Below, piece after piece: positions 25,954 to 32,442 of a stretch of 32,442 nucleotides of DNA. This stretch comes from Candidatus Alcium sp. F082 (GTDB taxonomy: Bacteria; Bacteroidota; Bacteroidia; Bacteroidales; F082). The position numbers and the translations under genes were made by a program. Under the pieces are notes generated by a model. The model searched no databases. It was not told the DNA's origin and saw nothing but the letters and a program-made list of their open reading frames with translations. The first letter of the stretch is position 1. Every line of letters begins with the position of its first letter. Location of the stretch: the NCBI GenBank assembly GCA_001543395.1, contig LPNG01000001.1:1-32442 (forward strand), given 5' to 3'.

Positions 25954-26456
25954 TTCGTCTTGAACTTATACTGCACCTCTTTCAACTCGGCGTTAGCCTT
26001 GGTGATCTTATTCTTCAGGTTATCCTTATAATTCGCCACTTTGGCAGCGATTTTGGCATCGCCTAAAGCCAGCATTTCGGCGGCAAGGATGGCGGCATTG
26101 AGGGCACCGTTTACACCCACCGTGGCCACAGGAATTCCTGGAGGCATCTGGATGATGGACAGCATGGCATCGAGGCCGTCGAGCATGCCTTTGACGGGCA
26201 CGCCAATGACGGGCAAGGTGGTGTTGGCGGCAATCACGCCCGGCAAGGCGGCGGCCATGCCAGCGGCGGCAATGATCACCTTGATGCCACGGCCTTGAGC
26301 CTCACGGGCGAAAGCTTCGACCTCTTGCGGGGTACGATGCGCGCTGAGGGCGTTCATCTCAAACGGGATTTCCATCTCGTCGAAAAACTGTGCTGCTTTT
26401 TCGAGAACGGGAAGATCGCTGGTGCTTCCCATGATGATGCTAACGATTGGAGTCAT
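25950..26456 (-). CDS. purE: N5-carboxyaminoimidazole ribonucleotide mutase PurE (class I)
   Basis: Cytoplasmic enzyme of purine synthesis converting N5-CAIR to CAIR. The 168 residues carry GSTSD (10-14), SAHRTP (38-43) with the catalytic His40, AGMAAALPGVIA (65-76), GVPVKG and the class I signature IIQMPPGIPVATVGVNG (101-117). The C-terminal helix is typical. The partner purK is not in the window. The 3' end overlaps the M16 gene's stop in a convergent arrangement. The hpt gene is divergent from it, with a repeat-rich spacer between. Confidence 0.96.
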   Translation of the reverse strand: MTPIVSIIMGSTSDLPVLEKAAQFFDEMEIPFEMNALSAHRTPQEVEAFAREAQGRGIKVIIAAAGMAAALPGVIAANTTLPVIGVPVKGMLDGLDAMLSIIQMPPGIPVATVGVNGALNAAILAAEMLALGDAKIAAKVANYKDNLKNKITKANAELKEVQYKFKTN

Positions 26457-26458
26457 AT

Positions 26459-26487
26459 CAGTTGTCAGTTGTTTAGTTGTTCAGTTG
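26459..26487 (+). repeat. Four short direct repeats (CAGTTG/TAGTTG type)
   Basis: Successive units CAGTTG, TCAGTTG, TTTAGTTG, TTCAGTTG lie directly upstream of purE. Purpose unknown; they may belong to the larger repeat that follows. Confidence 0.6.
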
Positions 26488-26488
26488 G

Positions 26489-26599
26489 CCTATGGCTTAT
26501 GGCCCATACCTATGGCTCGCTTCACCCAAGGTCGTCATTGCGGACTTGATCCGCAATCTCCTGCAACGGAAGAGGCAGCCATTGGCCATTAGCCATAGG
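26489..26599. repeat. Inverted repeat around a REP-like hairpin, between purE and hpt
   Basis: Outer arms CCTATGGCTTATGGCC (26489-26504) and GGCCATTAGCCATAGG (26584-26599) match at 15 of 16 positions. Between them ATTGCGGA/TCCGCAAT with loop CTTGA (26537-26557) forms a hairpin resembling a REP-type repeat seen in many Bacteroidota genomes (recalled from general knowledge). Confidence 0.75.
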
Positions 26600-26640
26600 C
26601 CATAGTTATTGATGGCAAAAGTAGTTTTTTTTCCAATGCG

Positions 26641-26671
26641 GTTGACCCAATGGAAGTATTTTGTATATTTG
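26641..26671 (+). promoter_or_regulatory. Promoter of hpt
   Basis: TATATTTG at 26664-26671 with GTTG (one mismatch to TTTG) at 26641-26644, 19 bases apart. The upstream in-frame start at 26650 precedes the -7 box, so the ATG at 26716 is used. Confidence 0.6.
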
Positions 26672-26715
26672 TAACGCATAAACCCTACGGGCAAAAGAAC
26701 TTCAACCCTTTGAAA

Positions 26716-27252
26716 ATGAAAACAGTAAAAGTTATAGACAAGGAATTTGGGCTTTACATCCCCCAAGAAAAAATCGAGGCCAACGTACAGAAAGTGGCCG
26801 ACCAAATCAACAAGGACTTGGATGGACAGAATCCCATGTTTCTCGTGGTGCTCAATGGCGCCTTTATGTTTGCCTCTGAGCTGTTCAAGCGGATCACCAT
26901 CCCTTGCGAGATCAGTTTCGTCAAACTCACTTCCTATGCCGGTACCGAAAGCACCAGCGTCGTGCGCGAGCTCATCGGCCTCGACCATTCGCTTGAAGGT
27001 CGACATGTGGTCGTCGTGGAAGACATCGTCGACACAGGCCACACCATGCGTTACACCATCAAGAAACTCCGCGACCTGAAAGCCGCCGACGTGCGCATCG
27101 CCACGCTGTTCTTCAAGCCCGACAACTTCAAATACGACTATCCCATCGACTACAAGGGCATGAACATCGGCAACGAGTTCATCGTGGGTTACGGTTTGGA
27201 TTATGACCAACAAGGACGCAATCTACCGGATATTTATAAAATCATTGAATAA
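26716..27252 (+). CDS. hpt: Hypoxanthine phosphoribosyltransferase (178 aa)
   Basis: Cytoplasmic purine salvage enzyme joining hypoxanthine (or guanine) to PRPP. Evidence is the PRPP-binding loop VVVVEDIVDTGHTM (98-111), VVLNGAFMFASEL (44-56) with the active-site loop SYAGTEST (73-80) and the base-site region FKPD. Length is typical. It precedes adk in the same direction after a repeat-containing spacer; the hpt-adk order is also known in other Bacteroidales. This supports a purine salvage and interconversion unit. Confidence 0.95.
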   Translation: MKTVKVIDKEFGLYIPQEKIEANVQKVADQINKDLDGQNPMFLVVLNGAFMFASELFKRITIPCEISFVKLTSYAGTESTSVVRELIGLDHSLEGRHVVVVEDIVDTGHTMRYTIKKLRDLKAADVRIATLFFKPDNFKYDYPIDYKGMNIGNEFIVGYGLDYDQQGRNLPDIYKIIE

Positions 27253-27268
27253 ACCGCCTCTGGCTTTT

Positions 27269-27343
27269 GGCCTTTGGCTATTGGCAGCTTCATGAAAGAA
27301 AAAAATTTCATACTTCGATGGAAGCTGCCAACGGCCAATAGCC
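27269..27343. repeat. Imperfect inverted repeat between hpt and adk
   Basis: Arms at 27269-27291 and 27321-27343 match at 19 of 23 positions. They share GGCAGCTTC and TGGC-rich units similar to the repeat upstream of hpt (CCAATAGCCA). No T-run follows, so it is not a classic terminator. Confidence 0.75.
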
Positions 27344-27373
27344 AGCAGCCAATAGCCAATAAAAATAAACACC

Positions 27374-27943
27374 ATGCTAAATATTGTATTATTCGGCCCT
27401 CCTGGGGCAGGCAAAGGAACGCAGTCGCAGTTCCTGCGCGAGAAATATAACCTGACCTACATCTCCACCGGTGAAATCCTCCGCGAGGAAATCGCCGCCG
27501 AGAGCGAGTTGGGCTTGCAAGTGAAGGAAATCATCAGCCAAGGCAACCTCGTCTCCGACGAGATCGTGGCGAAGATCATCGAGAAGAAACTCTCCGAGAA
27601 CATGGACTCGGCCGGCTTCCTCTTCGACGGCTATCCGCGCACCGTGCGCCAAGCCGAGATCCTGGACGAGATGATGGAGAAATTCGGCATGTCGCTGACA
27701 GGCGTGTTGAGCCTCGAAGTGCCTGAGGAGCTCCTCATCGAGCGCATGTTGGAGCGTGGCAAGACCAGCGGTCGCGCCGACGACAACCTCGATTCCATCA
27801 AGCACCGTTTTGTGGAATATGAGGCCAAGACGCGCCCCGTGCTCGACTTCTACGAAGGCAAGAACAACCTGCATCCGGTGAACGGCGTGGGCGAGATCCC
27901 GCAGATCTTCGAAAATCTCTGCACGGTCATTGACGCTTTGTAA
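27374..27943 (+). CDS. adk: Adenylate kinase (189 aa, short LID)
   Basis: Cytoplasmic enzyme interconverting AMP and ATP with two ADP. P-loop GPPGAGKGT (8-16), AMP-site region STGEILREEI, FDGYPRT (about 84-90) and the LID region ERGKTSGRADDN followed by KHRFVEY. The LID is short and lacks the zinc-binding cysteines, so this is the short form. The GFLFDGYPRTVRQAE motif matches adenylate kinase rather than uridylate kinase. Likely transcribed with hpt. A composite repeat begins one base after the stop. Confidence 0.96.
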   Translation: MLNIVLFGPPGAGKGTQSQFLREKYNLTYISTGEILREEIAAESELGLQVKEIISQGNLVSDEIVAKIIEKKLSENMDSAGFLFDGYPRTVRQAEILDEMMEKFGMSLTGVLSLEVPEELLIERMLERGKTSGRADDNLDSIKHRFVEYEAKTRPVLDFYEGKNNLHPVNGVGEIPQIFENLCTVIDAL

Positions 27944-27944
27944 T

Positions 27945-28167
27945 GGGATGCCCTTCGGGCAGAAATCGTTCAAAAATCTATTATTAAAATCATTCAAAAT
28001 CTCCTTTGACCATTATGGCAAGGGTTGTAGGGCTGTCGTAAAACGGCAGCCGCAAATCGGTTTTTTTCGATGCGGCTGCCACGATGTGACAGCCCTACAA
28101 ATCTAAACGATTGATTTTACTAGATTTTGATATGATTTTGACAGATTTCTTGCCGTTAGGCAATCCC
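27945..28167. repeat. Composite palindromic element, copy C (adk / acyltransferase spacer)
   Basis: Outer arms are inverted. GGGAT, a small hairpin (TGCCCttcGGGCA, 27949-27961) and AGAAATC on the left mirror GATTTCT, a hairpin and ATCCC on the right (28144-28167). In the centre TTGTAGGGCTGTC/GACAGCCCTACAA (28025-28037 with 28088-28100) and GGCAGCCGCA/TGCGGCTGCC (28045-28054 with 28071-28080) form nested stems. It fills almost the whole spacer between convergent genes. The plan resembles copies A and B, but the sequences differ. Confidence 0.75.
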
Positions 28168-28172
28168 ATAAA

Positions 28173-28841
28173 CTAATGTTCCCAGCGAATGTCCTGCTTA
28201 AGGACTGTTGGCGGGTTACCGCCGATGACTTGATGCTCGCCCGTGAAGGAAGAGGTCAGCAGCGTGCCTGCTGCTACGACTGTATTGTCGGGTACTTCGG
28301 CACCTTTCAGCAACACGCATTTGCAACCAATCCACACATGGTCGCCCACCAGGATGGCCTTGTCGGGATTGATGCGTTCGTTTTCTTTATTATATAAAGG
28401 ATGTTCGTCGGTGTCCATCACGAGAATGTCCCAGCTCAGCAGGCAGTCGCGTCCAAAACGGATTTCCTTGGCGCATACGATGGTGCTTTCTGCTGTCATA
28501 TTAAAGCCATCACCTAAACACAGATTGCCGCGCACCGAAAGCTTCGAGCCATGCCCAATGCTCGCCTTGCCGCCAAAGGTGACCGTGCCGCTCACCTGCC
28601 AAATGCTGCGTGAGCGTTTGCGGTCGTAGTGACCCACATCACCGAAGCCGATTTTAATCATTGCGCGCTCTACCTTTTCGGGAAGCTCCACCTTGCCGTG
28701 CAGCTCGCGCAGATAAGTGCGATGCGACACCACGACGGGCAGCTTCAAAGCCGTCTTCAGCGGGAAATAATGCAGGTTGAATCGCAGCGTCTTCGGGATA
28801 GAGCGGATGATATTGAAGAAATCGAAAGCGGTCATGGACAT
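28173..28841 (-). CDS. Hexapeptide-repeat (LbetaH) acyltransferase
   Basis: Left-handed beta-helix acyltransferase of the maltose/galactoside O-acetyltransferase type, probably acetylating a sugar in a surface glycan. The repeats run from about 85 (FGGKASIGHGSKLSVRGNLCLGDG) to the C-terminus, and the catalytic His is in VMDTDEH. The segment ILVGDHVWIGCKCVLLKGAEVPDNTVVAAG is typical of the family's acyl-CoA side. The N-terminal about 75 residues, basic and hydrophobic, resemble the leaders of O-antigen-type acetyltransferases. Two ATGs (28841, 28835) are six bases apart, and the predicted -7 box leaves a very short leader for either. Acceptor unknown. Confidence 0.85.
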   Translation of the reverse strand: MSMTAFDFFNIIRSIPKTLRFNLHYFPLKTALKLPVVVSHRTYLRELHGKVELPEKVERAMIKIGFGDVGHYDRKRSRSIWQVSGTVTFGGKASIGHGSKLSVRGNLCLGDGFNMTAESTIVCAKEIRFGRDCLLSWDILVMDTDEHPLYNKENERINPDKAILVGDHVWIGCKCVLLKGAEVPDNTVVAAGTLLTSSFTGEHQVIGGNPPTVLKQDIRWEH

Positions 28842-28854
28842 CGTTTTGATTGGG

Positions 28855-28862
28855 CAAAAATA
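28855..28862 (-). promoter_or_regulatory. Putative -7 element of the acyltransferase gene
   Basis: TATTTTTG on the minus strand, only 14-20 bases from the candidate ATGs, which would give a very short leader. Confidence 0.5.
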
Positions 28863-28906
28863 GAATTTTTACACATACCATTGCTAATTATATATAGAAT
28901 TATATA

Positions 28907-28914
28907 TACATTTG
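28907..28914 (+). promoter_or_regulatory. Putative -7 element of the following secreted-protein gene
   Basis: TACATTTG, 46 bases before the ATG at 28960, in an AT-rich spacer with repeated TATA. An ATTG lies 23 bases upstream, a weak -33 candidate. Confidence 0.5.
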
Positions 28915-28959
28915 TGCCGCCAATTCTTTCTACAACCAACTCGTAAAACTACATGAAAC

Positions 28960-30222
28960 ATGAAAAAGACCTTTTTACTTATGATGCTGTTTTGCCTTAT
29001 TGTTTCCATGGCAGTCACTGCCCAGGAGCGTCAAATCATCCAAGGCTACTGCAAGGACGAGAACGGCAAAGCCATCGAAAACGTGAGCGTTTATGCCTAT
29101 GACTCACTGCTCGTTTCCGTCACCGACGAACAAGGCCGCTTCACCTACAGCCTTGCCAAAGCAGGCATGAGACTACGTTTTGCCCACATGGTTTTCGAGC
29201 CGGCATATTACACCATTACTGAGAAGGACATCAACGGCAAAAACCTAACCATCAACATGAAAACCAAGAGCCATGAGCTCCTAGAGGTGGAAGTGACGGC
29301 CAACGCTCCCCATATTGCTTTCGACAACCCCGTGATGACCGTACTCGACTACACCCTCCGCGACGACGGCATCTATCTAATCGCTTATCGCCGCCGAAAC
29401 GCCGTTCTGCTCCATCTCTCCTTTGATCTGGACACATTACATGAGCTGCCCATTTCGTCACGTTACAAATACCTCAGCAAAGACGCTTTCGGCGATATCT
29501 ATGCCATCAACGACTACCAAGCCAGCCAGGTAGGATTCATTGAATATGGCAACGGAAGAAAAGGCCAGATGAATTTCTACCATTCCATGTCGAGGAAAAC
29601 CTTTCTCGACAAATTCTCCACCATTGTGGCAGCATCTGATAGCATCTTCATCACTGGACGGTACTTCTATTACAATAAAGAGATGGGGTACTTCTGTAAT
29701 GTCATTGGCGGTGGCGAGGAGCACTACTTGCTTCATTACATCGTGGACGAGGAAGGTCGCGACGACATTTGGCTATTGACGCATACGAGAGGCATCGGCG
29801 CCAATTTTTGGGTGGCCGACCCGATTTACAACCCTATCTATGCCATCGACAACAAGTTTTACCTCTTTGCCTATACCGATCACGAAGTCATTGTCTTTGA
29901 CAACGTTGGCAAAGAACTGGAACGGCATCCCCTCACCTTCCACCAATACCGCAAATGGAACGGAAAGATGGAACCCGACCGCCGCTGGAAACAAAAGATG
30001 ATGATGGACGCGGCGCGGAAGGAATTCTACACCTTTTTCGTCACCGACGGCATCTACACCCTAAAGCGCATCGACCTTGAGACTGGCACCGCCACCTCCG
30101 TGATGGACCTCAGCGGCTATCCCTTCGCGCAAAACCTTCGCATTCACGACGGTGTTTTGTATTTCATCTACCCGACGGGGATGAACAAAAGGAAGGCGCT
30201 GTATCAGGTGCGGGTGGAGTAG
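28960..30222 (+). CDS. Secreted protein with carboxypeptidase-regulatory-like domain and probable beta-propeller (420 aa)
   Basis: Signal peptide to TAQ (22). Residues about 24-103 form a CarboxypepD_reg-like Ig fold (IIQGYCKDENGKAIENVSVYAYDS... SVTDEQGRFTYSL), ending at HELLEVEVTAN, the motif that precedes the plug in TonB-dependent receptors. Here no plug or barrel follows. The remaining 300 residues are rich in repeated strand patterns (DDGIYLIAYRR, DAFGDIYAINDY, NKFYLFAYTDHEVIVFDN), suggesting a beta-propeller, but no named family is recognised. The gene at 31568 has the same plan. No T9SS tail, so it is probably periplasmic or outer-membrane associated. Confidence 0.7.
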   Translation: MKKTFLLMMLFCLIVSMAVTAQERQIIQGYCKDENGKAIENVSVYAYDSLLVSVTDEQGRFTYSLAKAGMRLRFAHMVFEPAYYTITEKDINGKNLTINMKTKSHELLEVEVTANAPHIAFDNPVMTVLDYTLRDDGIYLIAYRRRNAVLLHLSFDLDTLHELPISSRYKYLSKDAFGDIYAINDYQASQVGFIEYGNGRKGQMNFYHSMSRKTFLDKFSTIVAASDSIFITGRYFYYNKEMGYFCNVIGGGEEHYLLHYIVDEEGRDDIWLLTHTRGIGANFWVADPIYNPIYAIDNKFYLFAYTDHEVIVFDNVGKELERHPLTFHQYRKWNGKMEPDRRWKQKMMMDAARKEFYTFFVTDGIYTLKRIDLETGTATSVMDLSGYPFAQNLRIHDGVLYFIYPTGMNKRKALYQVRVE

Positions 30223-30271
30223 AAAAACTATAATATTTTGATTTTCAATGTTATAACAAAAAAATCGGCAC

Positions 30272-30279
30272 GATTTTTG
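30272..30279 (+). promoter_or_regulatory. Weak -7-like element upstream of the Tiki-like gene
   Basis: GATTTTTG has one mismatch to TAnnTTTG and lies 52 bases before the ATG. The evidence is weak. Confidence 0.3.
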
Positions 30280-30330
30280 CAGCGTTTCAATCGATAAATC
30301 AGCTTGTTAAACGATAAAAATTCACGCTTT

Positions 30331-31560
30331 ATGAAGAAAATTTACCTTGTTGTGCTTTTGGCGGCACTCACGTTACAAAGCGCCGTAGCGCAAAACGAAC
30401 TCCAAAATCCATACGCAGTAGCCAAGGAAGATGGATTCAGCTATCGTTCGTTGAAGAAACTCATCAATATGGACAGCCTTTATGTCGGGTCACAATTTGA
30501 GCGCCCCTATCATGACCTGCTTAGTATTCTGTATTCCCGAGTAGGGCATTACAAGGATGCCATGCGTAGGGCCGAAAAAGGCAATTTGTTTTCAGACAAG
30601 ACGCGTTTGGCCAAGAACTATGAAAATGTGATAACGATACCCTTGTCGGAAGTGATGGACAGCCTCATCGAGAACAACCGTGTCATCATGCTTAACGAGA
30701 TGCATTTTAATCCCCATAGCAGGGCTTTTGTCATCAGCTGGTTGGAAAAATGTTACCAAAACGGATACCGTTACTTTGCCGCTGAAACCTTATTTGCAAA
30801 AGACTCCTTGGTGAATGAGCGGCGCACCGTGCTACTTGGTGAGACGGGATTCTATAGCGATGAACCTGTTTTCGGCGACCTATTAAGGACAGCGCTCCAA
30901 ATGGGCTATACGCTAGTGCCCTACGAGGCCGATGGTTGGGGCGTTGACCGCGAGAGGAATGAAGCAGATAACCTGATCAAGAACATTCTTGACAAAGATC
31001 CCGAAGCAAAGTTTTTGCTTTTCGGAGGTATGGGCCATATCACCGACCGCAAAGGGTGGTCGATGATGGGTGGGTTTTTCAAGGAAAAGACAGGTATTGA
31101 CCCGTTTACGATGGATTGCAGCGTCATGACTTTTTCTGAACAATACGAAAGTATGGACTCGCTACGTACCGCATTTTTTGACCGTATTGATGCCATGCCC
31201 ATCCGTGAGCCGATTATCTGTTATGATACCGTGAAATGCATTTATCCGAACAATTCAGGCATGGATGCCACCTGTTGCCTGCCGCGCACACGCTTCATCG
31301 AAGACAACATTCCTGATTGGAAACTCTACAACGGCAAGGTGCTTTTCACCCTCGACCGTCGTTTCATCGACAAGAACGGCTTCCCCGAAGGATGCGTGAG
31401 CGCGTTCCTGAAATCTGAAGGCGAGCAATGCGTCCCCATCGACCAGTATATGTACGGCAAGGACGAGAAGGAATTCAAGTTGGCACTTTACAAGGGCGAG
31501 TATCTGCTGCGGTTTGATGATGGGAAGGAATACAAGTATGCGACAATTTCCGTAAAATGA
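30331..31560 (+). CDS. Secreted Tiki/ChaN/EreA-like protein (409 aa)
   Basis: Signal peptide MKKIYLVVLLAAL... to VAQ (21). The segment VIMLNEMHFNPHSR (118-131) resembles the GE.H motif of the ChaN/EreA/Tiki superfamily, here with Asn for Gly. LLFGGMGHITD (229-239) resembles the second G..H motif. In that superfamily these motifs form a metal or haem-binding or hydrolytic site; members include haem-uptake ChaN, erythromycin esterase and TraB/Tiki proteases. Residues 100-300 likely hold the core. Cys pairs are in the C-terminal part. Activity cannot be assigned. ATG at 30331 chosen over the upstream in-frame start because it begins the signal peptide. The next gene starts 7 bases after its stop. 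Confidence 0.55.
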   Translation: MKKIYLVVLLAALTLQSAVAQNELQNPYAVAKEDGFSYRSLKKLINMDSLYVGSQFERPYHDLLSILYSRVGHYKDAMRRAEKGNLFSDKTRLAKNYENVITIPLSEVMDSLIENNRVIMLNEMHFNPHSRAFVISWLEKCYQNGYRYFAAETLFAKDSLVNERRTVLLGETGFYSDEPVFGDLLRTALQMGYTLVPYEADGWGVDRERNEADNLIKNILDKDPEAKFLLFGGMGHITDRKGWSMMGGFFKEKTGIDPFTMDCSVMTFSEQYESMDSLRTAFFDRIDAMPIREPIICYDTVKCIYPNNSGMDATCCLPRTRFIEDNIPDWKLYNGKVLFTLDRRFIDKNGFPEGCVSAFLKSEGEQCVPIDQYMYGKDEKEFKLALYKGEYLLRFDDGKEYKYATISVK

Positions 31561-31567
31561 CCTTGTT

Positions 31568-32442
31568 ATGAAAAAGAACTTTATCCTTGCTTTGCTTTTG
31601 CTTTTCCTTGCTTCGTCCCTCTTCGCCCAAACTAAAACCACCGTCTTCGGCAACCTCGGCGTGGAGAACGTGAACATCAGCATCGTCAATACGCAATACG
31701 GCACCAGCACCGATGCCAAAGGGCATTACGAACTGCCGCTTTTCGACCGCACGGAGGCCGTCAACCTGTATTATTCTTGCATCGGCTATCAGGATACCGT
31801 CGTGAGCCTAACTCCGAAGCAGTTGCAGCGCGACTCCATCAACGTCAGCATCCGAATGCGCAAAATGAGTTACGACCTTCAGGAAGTGGGCGTTTCGGCC
31901 TACAGCGACTTCTACCGCTCGGGCACCAACCGCAACATCGCCGACATCGCGTTTTTGGACGGGAAAATCTACCTTTTGGAAAACAAGCCCAATACTTCAT
32001 CGATGGTCGTCCTTGACACCGAAGGCGTTGTGCAAGCCCACAAGGACTTCGACCAACTCTTTGAAAAACTCCACATTGACGCGTTCAACGACCTCATTCT
32101 CGTTGGGCAAGACAGCTGTCTGCAAGTGTATCTGGATGAAAAACAAGGTGTTTTGCCCGTTTCCACCTTCTCGCGGGATGACTACCGCAACAAACTGCTC
32201 AAAATCGTTTGCGAGTACAACGGGGCCAATATTGTCAAGACGATTGTGCATGACAGAGGCCTTTATTGGCTCAAATTCAACCACGGCAAAAGCCAAGACT
32301 TCTTTTACGTGATGAAAGGCGTTCCCGACGCAAAGCCGCAATACCTTTGCAGTTTCATTGACACGCTCGGCTACCGCGCCTGCCAGTCGGCATGGATGAA
32401 AATCCAAAACGAATACCATCAGGCGATGGCGGAAAACTTCAC
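31568..32442 (+). CDS. Secreted carboxypeptidase-regulatory-like protein, cut by the window end (partial, at least 291 codons)
   Basis: The reading frame is open from the ATG to the window end with no stop. Signal peptide MKKNFILALLLLFLASSLFAQ (21), then a CarboxypepD_reg-like domain with GTSTDAKGHYELPL and YYSCIGYQDTVVSL, ending at YDLQEVGVSAYS (102-113). The following NIADIAFLDGKIYLLENK and related strand patterns match the plan of the gene at 28960 (carboxypeptidase-like domain, EVxVxA motif, repeated strands), so the two appear paralogous. It lies 7 bases after the Tiki-like gene, so they are probably co-transcribed. Function unknown; the C-terminus is outside the window. Confidence 0.75.
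   Translation, partial: MKKNFILALLLLFLASSLFAQTKTTVFGNLGVENVNISIVNTQYGTSTDAKGHYELPLFDRTEAVNLYYSCIGYQDTVVSLTPKQLQRDSINVSIRMRKMSYDLQEVGVSAYSDFYRSGTNRNIADIAFLDGKIYLLENKPNTSSMVVLDTEGVVQAHKDFDQLFEKLHIDAFNDLILVGQDSCLQVYLDEKQGVLPVSTFSRDDYRNKLLKIVCEYNGANIVKTIVHDRGLYWLKFNHGKSQDFFYVMKGVPDAKPQYLCSFIDTLGYRACQSAWMKIQNEYHQAMAENF

Noticed and set aside
26489..28167. CRISPR-like array from the clustered repeats
   Set aside because: The repeats are few, inverted and irregular; there are no regular spacers and no cas genes.

Overview
The window looks like chromosomal DNA from a member of the Bacteroidota, probably the order Bacteroidales. Five proteins end in a type IX secretion (T9SS) type A sorting domain with the YPNP or FPNP start. 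Most promoters that can be read fit the Bacteroidota form (-33 TTTG, -7 TAnnTTTG). Many secreted proteins start MKKL/MKK with a signal peptide ending in AQ or SQ. The neighbourhood hpt-adk, the lipid A Kdo transferase and a PPi-type phosphofructokinase also fit. I cannot assign a genus. No tRNA, rRNA, CRISPR array, insertion sequence or T9SS machinery gene was seen.

Layout. 118-3668 (+): a GT4 glycosyltransferase, the ribosomal ABC-F protein EttA and a small DUF805 membrane protein. 3814-6186 (+): a secreted C10 (streptopain-type) cysteine protease. 6333-10712 (-): PPi-type phosphofructokinase and a GH92 alpha-mannosidase lipoprotein. 10932-17156 (+): three tandem, related Asp-box propeller proteins with T9SS tails, each with its own promoter and terminator. 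17203-20377 (-): a PdxA homologue with an altered active site, then an outer-membrane barrel protein and Kdo transferase WaaA (barrel gene first). 20495-24637 (-): a 1380-residue subtilisin-like T9SS protease. 24718-25953 (+): an M16 zinc peptidase. 25950-27943: purE (-), hpt (+) and adk (+), a purine group. 28173-28841 (-): a hexapeptide acyltransferase. 28960-32442 (+): two similar proteins with a carboxypeptidase-regulatory-like domain on either side of a Tiki/ChaN/EreA-like protein; the last is cut by the window end.

How the genes work together. Secreted proteolysis and glycan use (C10, S8, GH92, Asp-box propellers) sits among housekeeping genes for glycolysis, purines, lipid A and translation. 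The window is a mosaic of mostly single-gene transcription units rather than one pathway. The clearest operons are barrel-waaA (5 bases apart) and Tiki-like/last gene (7 bases apart).

The most unusual signal is in the spacers. Three of them (6192-6330, 7592-7724, 27945-28167) are almost filled by composite palindromes with one plan: two small hairpin units in inverted orientation around a central stem-loop. The arms end within 0-5 bases of a stop codon. Other palindromic repeats lie on both sides of hpt. The PdxA homologue, which lacks several canonical substrate and metal residues, is the most unusual enzyme.
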